The notes: generated by a model from the letters alone, not told the origin. A stretch of 64,000 nt of DNA from an uncultured Porphyromonadaceae bacterium (GCA_900542765.1 UQOX01000003.1:1-64000), one strand, 5' to 3'. Counted from the stretch's first letter, positions 26,589-35,940 are shown. Numbers and translations are program-made.

Positions 26589-28208
26589 ATGTATAAGATA
26601 ACGAAAAAAATAGGGCTGCTGCTCTTCCTGACCGCCGGATTCGCAGCCAACACCTCGGCCCAATCGGCCATCGAGGCGCTGAAACTGACCGATACCGACC
26701 TGCTCGGCACAGCCCGCTTTGTAAGCATGGGCGGCGCATTCACCGCTCTGGGCGGAGACATCAGCACCTTGTCGCAAAACCCGGCCGGGATAGGCGTCTA
26801 CCGCACCAATGAGGTGGTCACGACCCTCACCATCGCCCCCCAATCTACACAGGTCACCAACTTGGCCGGGAACAGCCGCAACAGCAAGACTCGCGTCAAC
26901 TTCGACAATCTGGGATTTGTGGGCACCTTCAATTTCCGAGGCTCCATGCTACGCAACATCAACTTCGGCGTGGCCTACAACAGCCGCAAAAACTACGCCC
27001 GCAACTATCGGGTCAATTACAACTCGCTCAACGGCTCACTCACCAACGCCATCGCGGGGCTGTGCAGTGAGAACCCCAATAACCTGCTCACGTCAAACGG
27101 GGCTTATGAGAACGGTGCGGCATGGCTCGACGTGCTCGCCTACGACAATTTCCTCATCGCCTACTCCCCCACGGCAACGGCAGCCAACAACAGCTATTAC
27201 GGCCTGTTTGCCGACGGAAGCACTTCGGGCAACGGATACCTCGATGTGCGGGAAAGCGGGTATAACAACGAATACACCTTCAACTTCGGCGGGAACATCG
27301 CCGACCGCGTATTCTTCGGCATCGGCGTCGGGGTGACCGACCTCAAATACGAACTCATATCGGACTATGGCGAAAACCTTTACGGGACAAACGGCGAGAC
27401 CGAAATCGACGCCACGCTCTATCCCATGACCACATCGGAATACTCGCTCTACAACGAGCTGGTTCTCAACGGGACGGGCGTCAACTTCAAGGCCGGACTC
27501 ATCGCATATGTCACCAACTCGTGGCGCATCGGAGCCGCCATACACACCCCCACCTATTATTCGGTGCGCCGCACCGCCTATGGCGACATCATCAACAACT
27601 ACATTTACCTCGAAAATCATCTCGAAACGCAAGCCCGCTCGCAAAGCAACACCCCGGTGTCGACCCAGCACTTCTCGTTGCGCACCCCCCTGCGTTTCAT
27701 GGTGGGCACCTCCTACCAGATAGGCTACAAGGCCATCATCAGCGCCGACTATGAATACACGGCCTACTCAAAAATGAAGATGAGCGACGAGAACGGCTAT
27801 GAAGATGTTTATGCCTATGACAACAGCGACATCGGCAACTACTTGAAAAACACCCACACGATACGCGTCGGCGGGGAATACCGCGTCACCCCGCAGTTGA
27901 GCCTGCGGGCAGGCTACTCCTACACCAGCAGCCCCGTCTCGGACGACTGGCTCGACAACCGCGTGTATGTTCCCACGGCCGGCACCTTGCCCAGCTACTC
28001 CCTGGGACGCACCAAGAACAACTACTCGGGAGGCATAGGATACCGCTTCCGTCACGTTTACATCGATGCGGCCTACCTGCACCGCCGCACCAGCGAAGAG
28101 GTCATGGCCTACTCGGCGATTCCGGAGAAAAATATCTCCGGGTCGGAAATTGCCCACTTGATAACGAAAAATAACAATATAATTCTTACCTTTGGGGTGA
28201 AATTTTAA
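26589..28208 (+). CDS. FadL/OmpP1-like outer membrane protein
   Basis: A 539-residue predicted outer-membrane beta barrel of the OmpP1/FadL/TodX superfamily, which transports hydrophobic compounds. The signal peptide ends near TSAQS. The N-terminal motif FVSMGGAFTALGGDISTLSQNPAGIGVY matches the Bacteroidetes branch of the family (the GGAxxAxGGDxSxxxxNPAG pattern). Long alternating aromatic strands follow, and the protein ends in a terminal aromatic residue (LTFGVKF), as outer-membrane barrels do. It forms a likely two-gene unit with the Tyr/Trp-rich protein upstream and is followed by a small terminator. Confidence 0.86.
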   Translation: MYKITKKIGLLLFLTAGFAANTSAQSAIEALKLTDTDLLGTARFVSMGGAFTALGGDISTLSQNPAGIGVYRTNEVVTTLTIAPQSTQVTNLAGNSRNSKTRVNFDNLGFVGTFNFRGSMLRNINFGVAYNSRKNYARNYRVNYNSLNGSLTNAIAGLCSENPNNLLTSNGAYENGAAWLDVLAYDNFLIAYSPTATAANNSYYGLFADGSTSGNGYLDVRESGYNNEYTFNFGGNIADRVFFGIGVGVTDLKYELISDYGENLYGTNGETEIDATLYPMTTSEYSLYNELVLNGTGVNFKAGLIAYVTNSWRIGAAIHTPTYYSVRRTAYGDIINNYIYLENHLETQARSQSNTPVSTQHFSLRTPLRFMVGTSYQIGYKAIISADYEYTAYSKMKMSDENGYEDVYAYDNSDIGNYLKNTHTIRVGGEYRVTPQLSLRAGYSYTSSPVSDDWLDNRVYVPTAGTLPSYSLGRTKNNYSGGIGYRFRHVYIDAAYLHRRTSEEVMAYSAIPEKNISGSEIAHLITKNNNIILTFGVKF

Positions 28209-28212
28209 GAAT

Positions 28213-28234
28213 AGAACCAAACGGTTCTTTTTTT
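28213..28234 (+). terminator. Small terminator after the FadL-like gene
   Basis: A 6-bp stem AGAACC/GGTTCT with a 4-nt loop is followed by six T residues, directly after the stop codon. Confidence 0.8.
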
Positions 28235-28283
28235 CACGAAAGAGGATTTAATAGAGGCAATAAAAACAACCTGAAATAAAACA

Positions 28284-30377
28284 ATGAAAAAACTGATTTT
28301 CCTTCTCGGATTCCTCCTGACATTCGGTTTGGGACAAGCACAGATGCAAGACCCGGTTCATTGGAAATTCTCCATGACCGATGTATCTAAAACCGAAAAA
28401 GAGTTACAATTCACAGCCAAAATCGACGACCATTGGCATGTCTACGGATTACACATTCCCGAAGACGGGCCCAATCCCACCTCATTCACCTTCACCTCGG
28501 TCGAAGGAGCCGAACTGGTGGGTGAAGTAACTTCGCCGTCGAATCTGATTACAAAGTATGACGAGACTTTCGGCATGGAGCTCAACTGGTATGAAAAAGA
28601 GGTCACCTTCGTCCAACGCATCAAACTCACCGGCGAGACCTTCACGGTAAAAGGCTATCTGCGCTATATGTGCTGCGACGACCAGTCGTGCCTGCCCCCG
28701 ACCAGCGAAGAGTTTGAGTTCACCGGGAAAGGACTTTCGGCTGCCGACATAGCAGCTGCCGCCGCCAAAACGGCGCCGAAAAAAGAGGTGAAAAAAGAAT
28801 CGGCTAAGCCGGTTGAAAAAAAAAATAACGAGACCGTAAAAGCCGAGACGCAACCCGCTACCCCGGCAACCGAGGCTGCCCAACCCGCACAGGAGCAAGT
28901 GGTCGAGAACACACCGGCGCCCCAAACAGCAACCATCGATTTGTGGACTCCCGTCATCGACAAACTGCAAGCCCGCGGAGAGACAACAGCCGCGGCCGAT
29001 ACTTCGTTCTGGTTTCTCTTCTTCTCGGGATTCGTAGGCGGCCTGTTGGCCCTTCTCACCCCCTGCGTGTGGCCCATGATTCCCATGACGGTAAGTTTCT
29101 TCCTGAAACGCTCCAACAACCGCCGCCGCTCGATACGCGACGCCATCATTTACGGGCTGGCCATCATCATCATCTACGTCGGCCTGGGATTGCTCATCAC
29201 CGCCATCTTCGGCGCCAGCGCCCTCAACAGCCTCGCAACGAACGCAGTCTTCAACATCTTGTTCTTTGCCCTGCTGGTGGTATTTGCCATCTCCTTCTTC
29301 GGAGCTTTTGAACTGACTCTCCCCGCTTCGTGGACTACGAAACTCGACAGCAAGGCCGACTCGACCAGCGGTCTGCTGAGTATCTTCTTCATGGCATTCA
29401 CCCTGGTTTTGGTATCGTTCTCCTGCACAGGTCCTATCATCGGCACCCTGCTGGTACAAGCCGCCTCGATGGGCGTCGCCATAGGCCCGGCCATCGGTAT
29501 GTTCGGTTTCGCCTTGGCACTCGCCATTCCGTTCGCCGTGTTTGCCATCTTCCCCTCGATGCTGCAATCGCTGCCGCGCTCGGGTGGCTGGCTCAACTCG
29601 GTAAAAGTGGTACTGGCCTTCCTCGAACTGGCCTTCGCCTTGAAATTCCTCTCGGTAGCCGACTTGGCTTACGGCTGGCACATTCTCGACCGCGAAGCCT
29701 TCGTTGCCCTGTGGATCATCATCTTCGCCCTGCTCGGTATCTACCTGCTCGGTAAAATACGCTTCTCGCACGACAGCGAGACGCAACATGTGTCGGTTCC
29801 CCGCCTCTTCCTGGCCATGATTTCCCTGGCTTTTGCCCTATACATGGTACCCGGCCTGTGGGGCGCTCCGCTGAAAGCCATCAGCGCCTTCGCTCCCCCG
29901 TTGTCGACCCAGGACTTCAATCTCTACAAAGACGAAGTACACGCCGCTTTCATGGATTATGACGAGGGCATGGCCTATGCCAAGAAGGTGAACAAACCCG
30001 TTCTTATCGACTTCTCGGGCTATGGTTGCGTGAACTGCCGCAAAATGGAGGCCGCCGTATGGACCGACCCCGCCGTGAAAGACGTAATCGAGAATGACTA
30101 TGTGCTCATCACCCTCATGGTCGATGACAAGGAGTCGCTTCCCGAACCGATAAAAATCGAGGAGTATGGCAAAACCCGCACCCTCTACACCGTGGGTGAC
30201 CGTTGGAGCTACCTGCAACGCCATAAATTCGGAGCCAATGCACAACCGTTCTATGTGCTGCTCGACACCAAAGGCGAACCGGTAGGCCCCTCCTACTCCT
30301 ACAAAGAAGATGTTCCCGCCTATCTCGAATTCCTGAAAAACGGATTGAAGGTTTTCAACGCCGAGAACAAACGCTGA
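28284..30377 (+). CDS. dsbD: DsbD-family thiol:disulfide interchange protein
   Basis: A 697-residue inner-membrane reductase that moves electrons from cytoplasmic thioredoxin to periplasmic proteins, for example for cytochrome c maturation. The order is: signal peptide (1-20); N-terminal DsbD-alpha-like domain with YMCCDDQSCLPP; Ala/Lys/Pro/Thr-rich linker (about 155-215); eight or so membrane helices with the conserved cysteines in LLTPCVWPMIPMTVSFFLK and VSFSCTGPIIG; and a C-terminal periplasmic thioredoxin domain with Cys582 and Cys585 in GYGCVNCRKMEAAVW. The active-site spacer is V-N. The length and order match Bacteroidetes DsbD proteins. A strong terminator follows. Confidence 0.94.
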   Translation: MKKLIFLLGFLLTFGLGQAQMQDPVHWKFSMTDVSKTEKELQFTAKIDDHWHVYGLHIPEDGPNPTSFTFTSVEGAELVGEVTSPSNLITKYDETFGMELNWYEKEVTFVQRIKLTGETFTVKGYLRYMCCDDQSCLPPTSEEFEFTGKGLSAADIAAAAAKTAPKKEVKKESAKPVEKKNNETVKAETQPATPATEAAQPAQEQVVENTPAPQTATIDLWTPVIDKLQARGETTAAADTSFWFLFFSGFVGGLLALLTPCVWPMIPMTVSFFLKRSNNRRRSIRDAIIYGLAIIIIYVGLGLLITAIFGASALNSLATNAVFNILFFALLVVFAISFFGAFELTLPASWTTKLDSKADSTSGLLSIFFMAFTLVLVSFSCTGPIIGTLLVQAASMGVAIGPAIGMFGFALALAIPFAVFAIFPSMLQSLPRSGGWLNSVKVVLAFLELAFALKFLSVADLAYGWHILDREAFVALWIIIFALLGIYLLGKIRFSHDSETQHVSVPRLFLAMISLAFALYMVPGLWGAPLKAISAFAPPLSTQDFNLYKDEVHAAFMDYDEGMAYAKKVNKPVLIDFSGYGCVNCRKMEAAVWTDPAVKDVIENDYVLITLMVDDKESLPEPIKIEEYGKTRTLYTVGDRWSYLQRHKFGANAQPFYVLLDTKGEPVGPSYSYKEDVPAYLEFLKNGLKVFNAENKR

Positions 30378-30393
30378 TACATCACAACCGTCC

Positions 30394-30435
30394 ATAAGAA
30401 AAGGGCCGCTCCTTGGAGAGCGGCCCTTTTCTTAT
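30394..30435. terminator. Bidirectional terminator between dsbD and folA
   Basis: A perfect 18-bp stem (30394-30411 with 30418-30435) with a 6-nt loop, between two convergent genes. Confidence 0.93.
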
Positions 30436-30495
30436 TTTATGCACATCGGGAGATGCAGGCTGGCGGCATTAGCCGCGCCAATGAGAAACCCGGCA

Positions 30496-30990
30496 TCAAC
30501 GACGCCGGTAGGTCACAAAAGAATAGGGATAGGCGTGGCGGTCGTCGGCCGGGAAATCCTCCCGCTCCACCTCTTCCCACACAGCGGGGTCTATCGCGGG
30601 GAAAAAGGTATCGGCATCGGGAAAATCGTGGTGTATCTCGGTGATGTAGAGCTGCCGGGCATCGTCGATGGCAGCCTTGTATAGAGTCGCTCCGCCGATA
30701 ATGAAAAGCTCCTCTTCATCGGCGGCCGACGCCAACGCCTCGGGCAACGAAGCATAGGCCGAGACCGTATCGGGCAACTGCCCGGGACGCGACGAGAGCA
30801 CCACATTGCGGCGACGCGGCAGGGGTCCGGCCGGGAGCGACTCGAAGGTGCGACGCCCCATGACGACGGTATGTCCGAGCGTCAACGCCTTGAAATGTTT
30901 CAAGTCATTGGGCAGATGACACAACAAGTCATTGTCTTTGCCTATGGCTCCATTGGCAGCCATGGCGGCTATGAGTGAGAGATTCGTCAT
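30496..30990 (-). CDS. folA: Dihydrofolate reductase
   Basis: A 164-residue DHFR that makes tetrahydrofolate from dihydrofolate, replacing the cofactor consumed by ThyA next door. Motifs: LIAAMAANGAIGKDNDLLCHLPNDLKHFK at the N-terminus (the acidic active-site residue lies in PNDLKHFK), VVMGRRTFESLP, and FIIGGATLYK in the NADPH site. The start is set at 30990 because homology begins there; the frame extends upstream only into thyA. It lies 10 bases downstream of thyA, so the two are almost certainly cotranscribed. Confidence 0.96.
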   Translation of the reverse strand: MTNLSLIAAMAANGAIGKDNDLLCHLPNDLKHFKALTLGHTVVMGRRTFESLPAGPLPRRRNVVLSSRPGQLPDTVSAYASLPEALASAADEEELFIIGGATLYKAAIDDARQLYITEIHHDFPDADTFFPAIDPAVWEEVEREDFPADDRHAYPYSFVTYRRR

Positions 30991-31000
30991 AAGGAAGGTA

Positions 31001-31795
31001 TTAAACCGAGACGACACCTTTGATATGCGGGTGCGGGTCATACCCGACGAGGGTGAAGTCTTCGTATTTGAAATCGAAAATCGATTTCACCTCGGGATTC
31101 AATATCATTTGCGGCAAAGCCCGGGGCTCACGGGTGAGTTGCAGATGCACCTGTTCGAGATGATTGGTGTAGATGTGCGCGTCGCCCAACGTATGGACGA
31201 AATCGCCGGCTTTGAGTCCCGTCACCTGTGCCATCATTTGCAGCAACAAGGCATATGAAGCGATGTTGAAGGGCACCCCGAGGAAAATGTCGGCACTACG
31301 CTGGTAGAGTTGCAGGCTGAGACGCCCGTTGGCCACATAGAACTGGAAGAAGGCATGGCAGGGCGGGAGATTCATGTTGTCGAGGTCGGCCACGTTCCAA
31401 GAGCTGACGATGATGCGGCGCGAGTCGGGATTGTGTTTGATGGTCTCCACCGCCTCGGCTATCTGGTCGATGTGGCCGCCCTTGTAATCGGGCCACGAGC
31501 GCCACTGGTAACCATAGATGTGACCGAGGTCACCGTTGGCATCGGCCCACTCGTTCCAGATGCGCACTCCGTTGTCTTGCAGATATTTGACGTTGGTATC
31601 ACCTTTGAGAAACCAAAGCAACTCATGGATAATCGATTTGAGGTGCAGTTTTTTGGTCGTCAAGAGAGGGAAACCCTCTTCGAGGTTGAAGCGCATCTGG
31701 TGCCCAAACACACTGATGGTGCCGGTGCCCGTACGGTCGGACTTCTTCACCCCTTCGTCGAGAACGCGTTGCAGGAGAGCGAGATATTGTTTCAT
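31001..31795 (-). CDS. thyA: Thymidylate synthase
   Basis: A 264-residue ThyA that methylates dUMP to dTMP using methylenetetrahydrofolate. It is the same length as the E. coli enzyme, with the nucleophile at the same number: Cys146 in [10 protein letters not shown]. Other motifs: [46 protein letters not shown], and [18 protein letters not shown] with the dUMP-binding residues. It lies between rsgA (12-base gap) and folA (10-base gap). Confidence 0.98.
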   Translation of the reverse strand: MKQYLALLQRVLDEGVKKSDRTGTGTISVFGHQMRFNLEEGFPLLTTKKLHLKSIIHELLWFLKGDTNVKYLQDNGVRIWNEWADANGDLGHIYGYQWRSWPDYKGGHIDQIAEAVETIKHNPDSRRIIVSSWNVADLDNMNLPPCHAFFQFYVANGRLSLQLYQRSADIFLGVPFNIASYALLLQMMAQVTGLKAGDFVHTLGDAHIYTNHLEQVHLQLTREPRALPQMILNPEVKSIFDFKYEDFTLVGYDPHPHIKGVVSV

Positions 31796-31807
31796 GATTT
31801 TTCGATA

Positions 31808-32743
31808 TTAATAGCCCGAGCGGTACTTACCCTCGGTACTGTCGTCGATGATACTTAAATAGCTGGCATAACGCGAGGCGCTGATGCGATGCTCTTCGAG
31901 AGCCTTCAACACGGCACAGCCCGGCTCGTGGCGATGGGTGCAGTTCCCGAAGCGGCAATCGTGGGAGAACTTGAATATCTCGGGGAAGAAATGCGCCACC
32001 TCCTCGGGAGCGAAATCGATGGTTCCAAACCCCTTGACACCCGGCGTGTCGATGATATAGCCGCCATCGGGCAATGGGAACATTTCGGAAAACGTCGTCG
32101 TGTGCATACCCTTGTGATGCGACTGCGAGATGGCTCCCGTCTTCAAATTGAGCCCGGGCAAGATAAGGTTTATGAGTGACGATTTCCCGACGCCCGAATT
32201 TCCGGCAAAGAGGGAGACCTTCCCCCGCAGCAACGTCCGCAGGGTATCGACGCCTTCGCTGGTGGCGGCAGACACAGAGAGGCACTCATACCCGATGTAG
32301 GCATACAAGTCGATGAGCCCGCGCAGCAACTGCATGTCGTCATCGTCGTAAAGGTCGATTTTGTTGAAAACCAATTTCACCGGTATACGATAGGCTTCGG
32401 CTGTCGCCAAAAAACGGTCGATGAAGATGAGATTGGTCTGCGGGTGATTGACCGTAACGATGAGCAGAGCCTGGTCGATATTGGCCGCCAGGATATGCGA
32501 CTCTTTCGAGAGATTCGACGCCCGGCGTATGATGTAATTCTCCCGGTCGTCGATGGAGACGATAAAGGCGGTTCCCTCGCGATTTGCTTCGATGGTCACA
32601 CGGTCGCCCACGGCAACGGGATTGGTGCTGCGTATGCCTTTGAGGCGGAAATTCCCTTTGATTTTGCACTCGACAAGCGAGCCGTCATCGGTGCGCACCT
32701 GATACCAGCTGCCGGTGTTTTTTATGACTAGACCGTGTTGCAT
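31808..32743 (-). CDS. rsgA: Ribosome small-subunit-dependent GTPase RsgA
   Basis: A 311-residue circularly permuted GTPase that acts in late 30S subunit maturation. It has an N-terminal OB fold ([27 protein letters not shown] region), then permuted G motifs with NKIDLYD (G4) first, [12 protein letters not shown] (G1) later and DTPGVKGFG (G3). A C-terminal zinc site follows: [14 protein letters not shown]. The start ATG at 32743 begins the conserved N-terminus. It heads the rsgA-thyA-folA cluster. A hairpin at 32763-32799 separates it from frr upstream. Confidence 0.97.
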   Translation of the reverse strand: MQHGLVIKNTGSWYQVRTDDGSLVECKIKGNFRLKGIRSTNPVAVGDRVTIEANREGTAFIVSIDDRENYIIRRASNLSKESHILAANIDQALLIVTVNHPQTNLIFIDRFLATAEAYRIPVKLVFNKIDLYDDDDMQLLRGLIDLYAYIGYECLSVSAATSEGVDTLRTLLRGKVSLFAGNSGVGKSSLINLILPGLNLKTGAISQSHHKGMHTTTFSEMFPLPDGGYIIDTPGVKGFGTIDFAPEEVAHFFPEIFKFSHDCRFGNCTHRHEPGCAVLKALEEHRISASRYASYLSIIDDSTEGKYRSGY

Positions 32744-32762
32744 ATTCGTCTCTCATAGAGAA

Positions 32763-32799
32763 AGAGAGGAGCCGCCCCCGGCGGGAGTGAATCCTCTCT
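32763..32799 (-). terminator. Possible hairpin between frr and rsgA
   Basis: AGAGAGGA (32763-32770) pairs with TCCTCTCT (32792-32799), and an inner CCGCC/GGCGG stem lies at 32772-32784. There is no strong T-run on the minus strand, so it could instead be a processing or attenuation structure. Confidence 0.4.
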
Positions 32800-32821
32800 C
32801 TCATGTTGGTTTCGGAGTTTT

Positions 32822-33382
32822 TTATACGGTGAGTATCTCTTTTTCCTTGGCGGAGAAAATCTCGTCGATTTTCTTGATGAAACGGTCGTGCACTTTCTGC
32901 ACTTCGTTTTCGCCGTCCTTCTCCACATCTTCGGGCATACCGTCCTTGATGGCCTTTTTCAGTCCGTCGATGGCATCGCGGCGGGCGTTACGCACGCTCA
33001 CCTTGGCATTCTCGGCCTCTTGCTTGGCCTGTTTTACCAACGACTTGCGACGCTCCTCGGTGAGCGGCGGCATACGCAGGAATATGACTTCGCCGTTGTT
33101 TTCGGGCGTGATGCCGATTTCGGAATTTTGCAAGGCTTTCTCTATTTCCTTGAACATGGATTTTTCCCAAGGCTGTATGGTAATCGTCTTGGCATCGGGC
33201 GTGGATACGGTGGCTACGTTACTGATGGTAACCATGCTGCCGTAATATTCGACGCGTACTTGGTCGAGAATACGGGGATTGGCCTTCCCGGCGCGTATCG
33301 TGGCCAGGGCTTCGTCGAGGAAAGCAACGGTGAGATTCATTTTATCCTCGGCCTCACTGATGTAAGTTTTAACGTCGTTCAT
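32822..33382 (-). CDS. frr: Ribosome recycling factor
   Basis: A 186-residue RRF, which with EF-G splits the post-termination ribosome. Motifs: [21 protein letters not shown] near residue 30-50, [21 protein letters not shown], and [29 protein letters not shown] in the long helical domain. The length is standard. It has its own promoter-like boxes (33414-33443) and lies downstream of pyrH, the usual partner gene. Confidence 0.97.
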   Translation of the reverse strand: MNDVKTYISEAEDKMNLTVAFLDEALATIRAGKANPRILDQVRVEYYGSMVTISNVATVSTPDAKTITIQPWEKSMFKEIEKALQNSEIGITPENNGEVIFLRMPPLTEERRKSLVKQAKQEAENAKVSVRNARRDAIDGLKKAIKDGMPEDVEKDGENEVQKVHDRFIKKIDEIFSAKEKEILTV

Positions 33383-33413
33383 ATGATATAGGGTATTATA
33401 TGTTTCGCGATAG

Positions 33414-33443
33414 CAAAGATAAACGATTTTATCGAATTGACAA
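33414..33443 (-). promoter_or_regulatory. Promoter for frr
   Basis: On the minus strand, GTTG ends at 33441, then a 19-nt spacer and TATCTTTG at 33421-33414. The predicted start is near 33408, about 26 nt before the ATG. Confidence 0.6.
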
Positions 33444-33457
33444 CACCTGCCGCCCCA

Positions 33458-34168
33458 TCAATATACAAGGGTGCCGATGTTTTCGCCGGTCATCACCTTT
33501 TTGAGATTGCCCACCGTGTCCATATCAAAAACGATGATGGGCAGGTGATTTTCCTTGCAGAGCGTGGTAGCGGTGAGGTCCATCACTTTGAGGCCGCGAT
33601 TGTAGATTTCATCATAGGAAATCTTATCGAATTTCGTGGCGGTGGGGTCTTTTTCGGGATCGGCCGTGTAGATACCGTCGACACGCGTTCCTTTGAGCAT
33701 CACCTCGGCGCCCACCTCGATACCGCGCAAGGCCGAGGCCGTATCGGTCGTAAAGAAGGGGTTTCCCGTACCGCCCGAAATGATGGCTATCTCACCGTGT
33801 TGCAACGAGTCGATGGCCCGGGCCGGGCTGTAATGTTCGCCTATCGGGTGCATGGGAGTGGCGGTGTAGACACGGACCCGCTGGCCGATGGATTCGAGTG
33901 CCGAACTCAACGCCAAGCTGTTGATGACCGTGGCCAGCATACCCATCTGGTCGCCCTTCACACGGTCGAAACCGCGCGAAGCACCGCTCAGTCCTCTGAA
34001 AATGTTCCCTCCGCCGATGACAATGGCTATTTCGATACCAAGGTCGGCGATTTCCTTTATCTGTCGGGCATACTCTTGCAAACGAGTTTCATCGATGCCG
34101 TACTGTTTTTTACCCATGAGGCTCTCGCCACTGAGTTTCAAAAGAATGCGTTTATACGGTTGTGCCAT
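33458..34168 (-). CDS. pyrH: UMP kinase
   Basis: A 236-residue UMP kinase of the amino-acid-kinase family that converts UMP to UDP and is usually a hexamer regulated by GTP and UTP. Motifs: YKRILLKLSGESLMG at the N-terminus, IVIGGGNIFRG, DQMGMLATVINSLAL, and GGTGNPFFTTDTASALRG. ATG 34168 is chosen because conservation starts at MAQPYKRI; an in-frame ATG 30 bases upstream is less likely. A near-ideal promoter lies just upstream. Confidence 0.97.
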   Translation of the reverse strand: MAQPYKRILLKLSGESLMGKKQYGIDETRLQEYARQIKEIADLGIEIAIVIGGGNIFRGLSGASRGFDRVKGDQMGMLATVINSLALSSALESIGQRVRVYTATPMHPIGEHYSPARAIDSLQHGEIAIISGGTGNPFFTTDTASALRGIEVGAEVMLKGTRVDGIYTADPEKDPTATKFDKISYDEIYNRGLKVMDLTATTLCKENHLPIIVFDMDTVGNLKKVMTGENIGTLVY

Positions 34169-34195
34169 AATTATTGTGTTGTTTCTGTTTATCGG

Positions 34196-34227
34196 CAAAG
34201 ATAATGAAAGGCAAGCGCAGAAGCAAA
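34196..34227 (-). promoter_or_regulatory. Promoter for pyrH
   Basis: On the minus strand: TTTG (34227-34224), exactly 20 nt, then TATCTTTG (34203-34196). This is an ideal Bacteroidetes promoter about 28 bases before the ATG. A second TATCTTTG at 34286-34279 may be an additional promoter. Confidence 0.7.
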
Positions 34228-34437
34228 TGAGAAAAGGAAGTTTTCAGATTGGCATGTCCGAACCCACCCTGTCATCTACAAAGATAGCGAAAGGTTAGCG
34301 CAAAAAAAACAAAACTTGTGTGAGATTTTTTGCCGAGCCACCGCATTTGTCAGTCCGGACGCAGCCCCAAAATCCAATCCTTTATGAAGAAAGAGTCGTT
34401 TCCACGGTAACGTTACATACCAAAGGCTGCAAACCTT

Positions 34438-34465
34438 GGATTTCCCGTCAAGCGGGGAATGACAG
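34438..34465. repeat. Dispersed palindromic repeat, copy 1
   Basis: An imperfect palindrome with TTTCCCG and CGGGGAA arms ending in AATGAC. Related copies occur at 40233-40259 (inverted, 23 of 27 bases identical) and 55039-55065 (22 of 27 identical). Confidence 0.6.
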
Positions 34466-34546
34466 AACCCTCACCCTTCAAGTGAAAAGGGAGAAGGGGG
34501 ACAAAAGGGAAACAAGCAAAGACACGCAAATAGGAAAAAGGGAAAA

Positions 34547-34674
34547 CCGCCCTTATCGGGCCGGGAGGGCGGCAGCCGAGAGCGGAAAGAGGGCGAGGAC
34601 TGTGTGAGCGCAGCGAGTTCCGCAGCCCCGCGCGAGGCGTCGGCGAGCGAGCGAAAAAGCCCGATACCGGGCGG
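34547..34674. repeat. Element bounded by 15-16-bp inverted repeats
   Basis: CCGCCCTTATCGGGC (34547-34561) is nearly the reverse complement of GCCCGATACCGGGCGG (34659-34674). The inner part can form more stems (for example GCGGAA with TTCCGC). It could be a small non-autonomous repeat element or a structured RNA. No coding potential is seen. Confidence 0.45.
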
Positions 34675-34680
34675 CGGTTC

Positions 34681-34723
34681 TTCTTGGTTCGTTCTTCTCA
34701 CCGAAGAGAAGAATGAACAAGAA
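34681..34723 (-). terminator. Hairpin just downstream of tadA
   Basis: TTCTTGGTTCGTTCTTCTC (34681-34699) pairs, with one bulge and one G-T pair, to the arm at 34706-34723. It starts 19 bases beyond the tadA stop on the minus strand and may end the SIMPL-tadA transcript. Confidence 0.5.
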
Positions 34724-34741
34724 TGCCATGTGCGAGGGAAC

Positions 34742-35200
34742 TTATCGTCTTTCCTTGAAAAATTCAGTGAGAAGCCCGGCGCACTCCTCTTGCAGGATAC
34801 CGTGTGTTACGCCGGTTTTGGGGTGCAGGGCTGCAGCGGCAAAGCGGCGGTACCCCCGTTTCTCGTCGCCGGCACCAAACACGAGCCGACCCATTTGGGC
34901 CCAGCCTATGGCACCGGCGCACATCACGCAGGGTTCGAGCGTGACATAGAGCGTGCATTCGGGCATATACTTCCCGCCCAAGACGTCGGCGGCAGCCGTG
35001 ATGGCCTGCATCTCGGCATGTGCCGTGACGTCGCGGAGTGTCTCGGTGAGGTTATGAGCCCGGGCTATGATGCGGTCTTTGTGTACAATAACCGCCCCTA
35101 CGGGTATCTCACCCCGGTCGCGGGCGGCTTGGGCTTCGGCCAAGGCTTGTTGCATATAGTACCGGTCGCGTTGCGCGACCGACGGCTGTTGATTCTCCAC
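34742..35200 (-). CDS. tadA: tRNA-specific adenosine deaminase (TadA-like nucleoside deaminase)
   Basis: A 152-residue zinc deaminase that would convert A34 to inosine in tRNA-Arg(ACG). The zinc site is complete: His61 and the proton-shuttling Glu63 in TAHAEMQAI, and Cys91 and Cys94 in LEPCVMCAGAI. The C-terminal RRFAAAALHPKTGVTHGILQEEC-type segment is typical of bacterial TadA. Free-base deaminases are an alternative, but length and context favour TadA. It starts 5 bases after the SIMPL-protein gene, so the two are cotranscribed. Confidence 0.92.
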   Translation of the reverse strand: MENQQPSVAQRDRYYMQQALAEAQAARDRGEIPVGAVIVHKDRIIARAHNLTETLRDVTAHAEMQAITAAADVLGGKYMPECTLYVTLEPCVMCAGAIGWAQMGRLVFGAGDEKRGYRRFAAAALHPKTGVTHGILQEECAGLLTEFFKERR

Positions 35201-35205
35201 GGACG

Positions 35206-35916
35206 TCAGTCTTTCAGATAATAATCAATGGTGGTTACGACACGCACCTGCTTGATGTATGGCGTGTTGTTGTCACGGTCACTGATGACGAACTGGCCTT
35301 GATTGGCTCGCCGTATCTTGCCCAGTTTGCTGTCGGAGTCTTTGGCAAATTTCCCGGCGGCATTCCGGGCGGCCACCGTGGCCTCCTCAATCATCTCGGG
35401 TTTGATGTCGTTGAGGCGGGTAAACTCATATCGGGGCGTATAGCGATAATCGTCGCAGATGATGGCCACACCCTTTTTCAGCAAGTCTACCTGCCGGGTG
35501 ATGAGTTGCCGCACCTTGTCGACTTGCCCCGAAGAGACGATAATGATTGAGGTTACGTTGTAGCGATAGTTTATATCGTTGCTGTTGACGTAGCGTTCGG
35601 CACGCATGTCGATGATTTGAGGGGCGGCAATCGAAATTTCAGCCTCTGTTATCCCGTTTTCTTCGAGGAAATCGCACACGATACCGTTCTTCCGGTTTAT
35701 TTCATTGTAGATGCTTGTCATGTCGTTACCGATTTCCTTGAACACCAGCGGCCATATCACAAGGTCGGCATTGACCTCGCGTTCGGCAAGGCCCTTGACG
35801 GTAACGATGCGGTCGCGGTCTTTGACGGTGATGATGCCATAACTGAGGATTGCTCCCATGACGATGAGGCCGAGGCCGATGCAGAGCCCCGACAGGGCTT
35901 TGTTGAAAGTTTTCAT
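35206..35916 (-). CDS. SIMPL-domain (DUF541) membrane-anchored protein
   Basis: A 236-residue protein with one N-terminal hydrophobic helix (about residues 8-28, GLCIGLGLIVMGAIL) and a SIMPL/DUF541 domain: ITVKDRDRIVTVKGLAEREVNADLVIWPLVF, then repeated beta-alpha units and a C-terminal KQVRVVTTIDYYLKD. The family (kinase-associated or envelope stress proteins) has no firm function. ATG 35916 is preferred to 35943. A TATATTTG -7 box lies at 35948-35941, upstream of this start, in a divergent region shared with yraN. Confidence 0.85.
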   Translation of the reverse strand: MKTFNKALSGLCIGLGLIVMGAILSYGIITVKDRDRIVTVKGLAEREVNADLVIWPLVFKEIGNDMTSIYNEINRKNGIVCDFLEENGITEAEISIAAPQIIDMRAERYVNSNDINYRYNVTSIIIVSSGQVDKVRQLITRQVDLLKKGVAIICDDYRYTPRYEFTRLNDIKPEMIEEATVAARNAAGKFAKDSDSKLGKIRRANQGQFVISDRDNNTPYIKQVRVVTTIDYYLKD

Positions 35917-35940
35917 GACATTGGTTTTTATCGTTTGGGA

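Larger units (their letters stand above)
34199..34741. other. Intergenic region of 543 bases with repeats and hairpins
   Basis: No convincing gene is seen. From left to right it holds the pyrH promoter(s), a GC-rich imperfect palindrome (34438-34465), a segment bounded by inverted repeats (34547-34674), and a hairpin near the tadA end (34681-34723). Confidence 0.6.

Noticed and set aside
34604..35221. A plus-strand open frame of about 205 codons over the repeat region and tadA
   Set aside because: It runs antisense to tadA, which has complete zinc motifs, and begins inside the GC-rich repeat segment.
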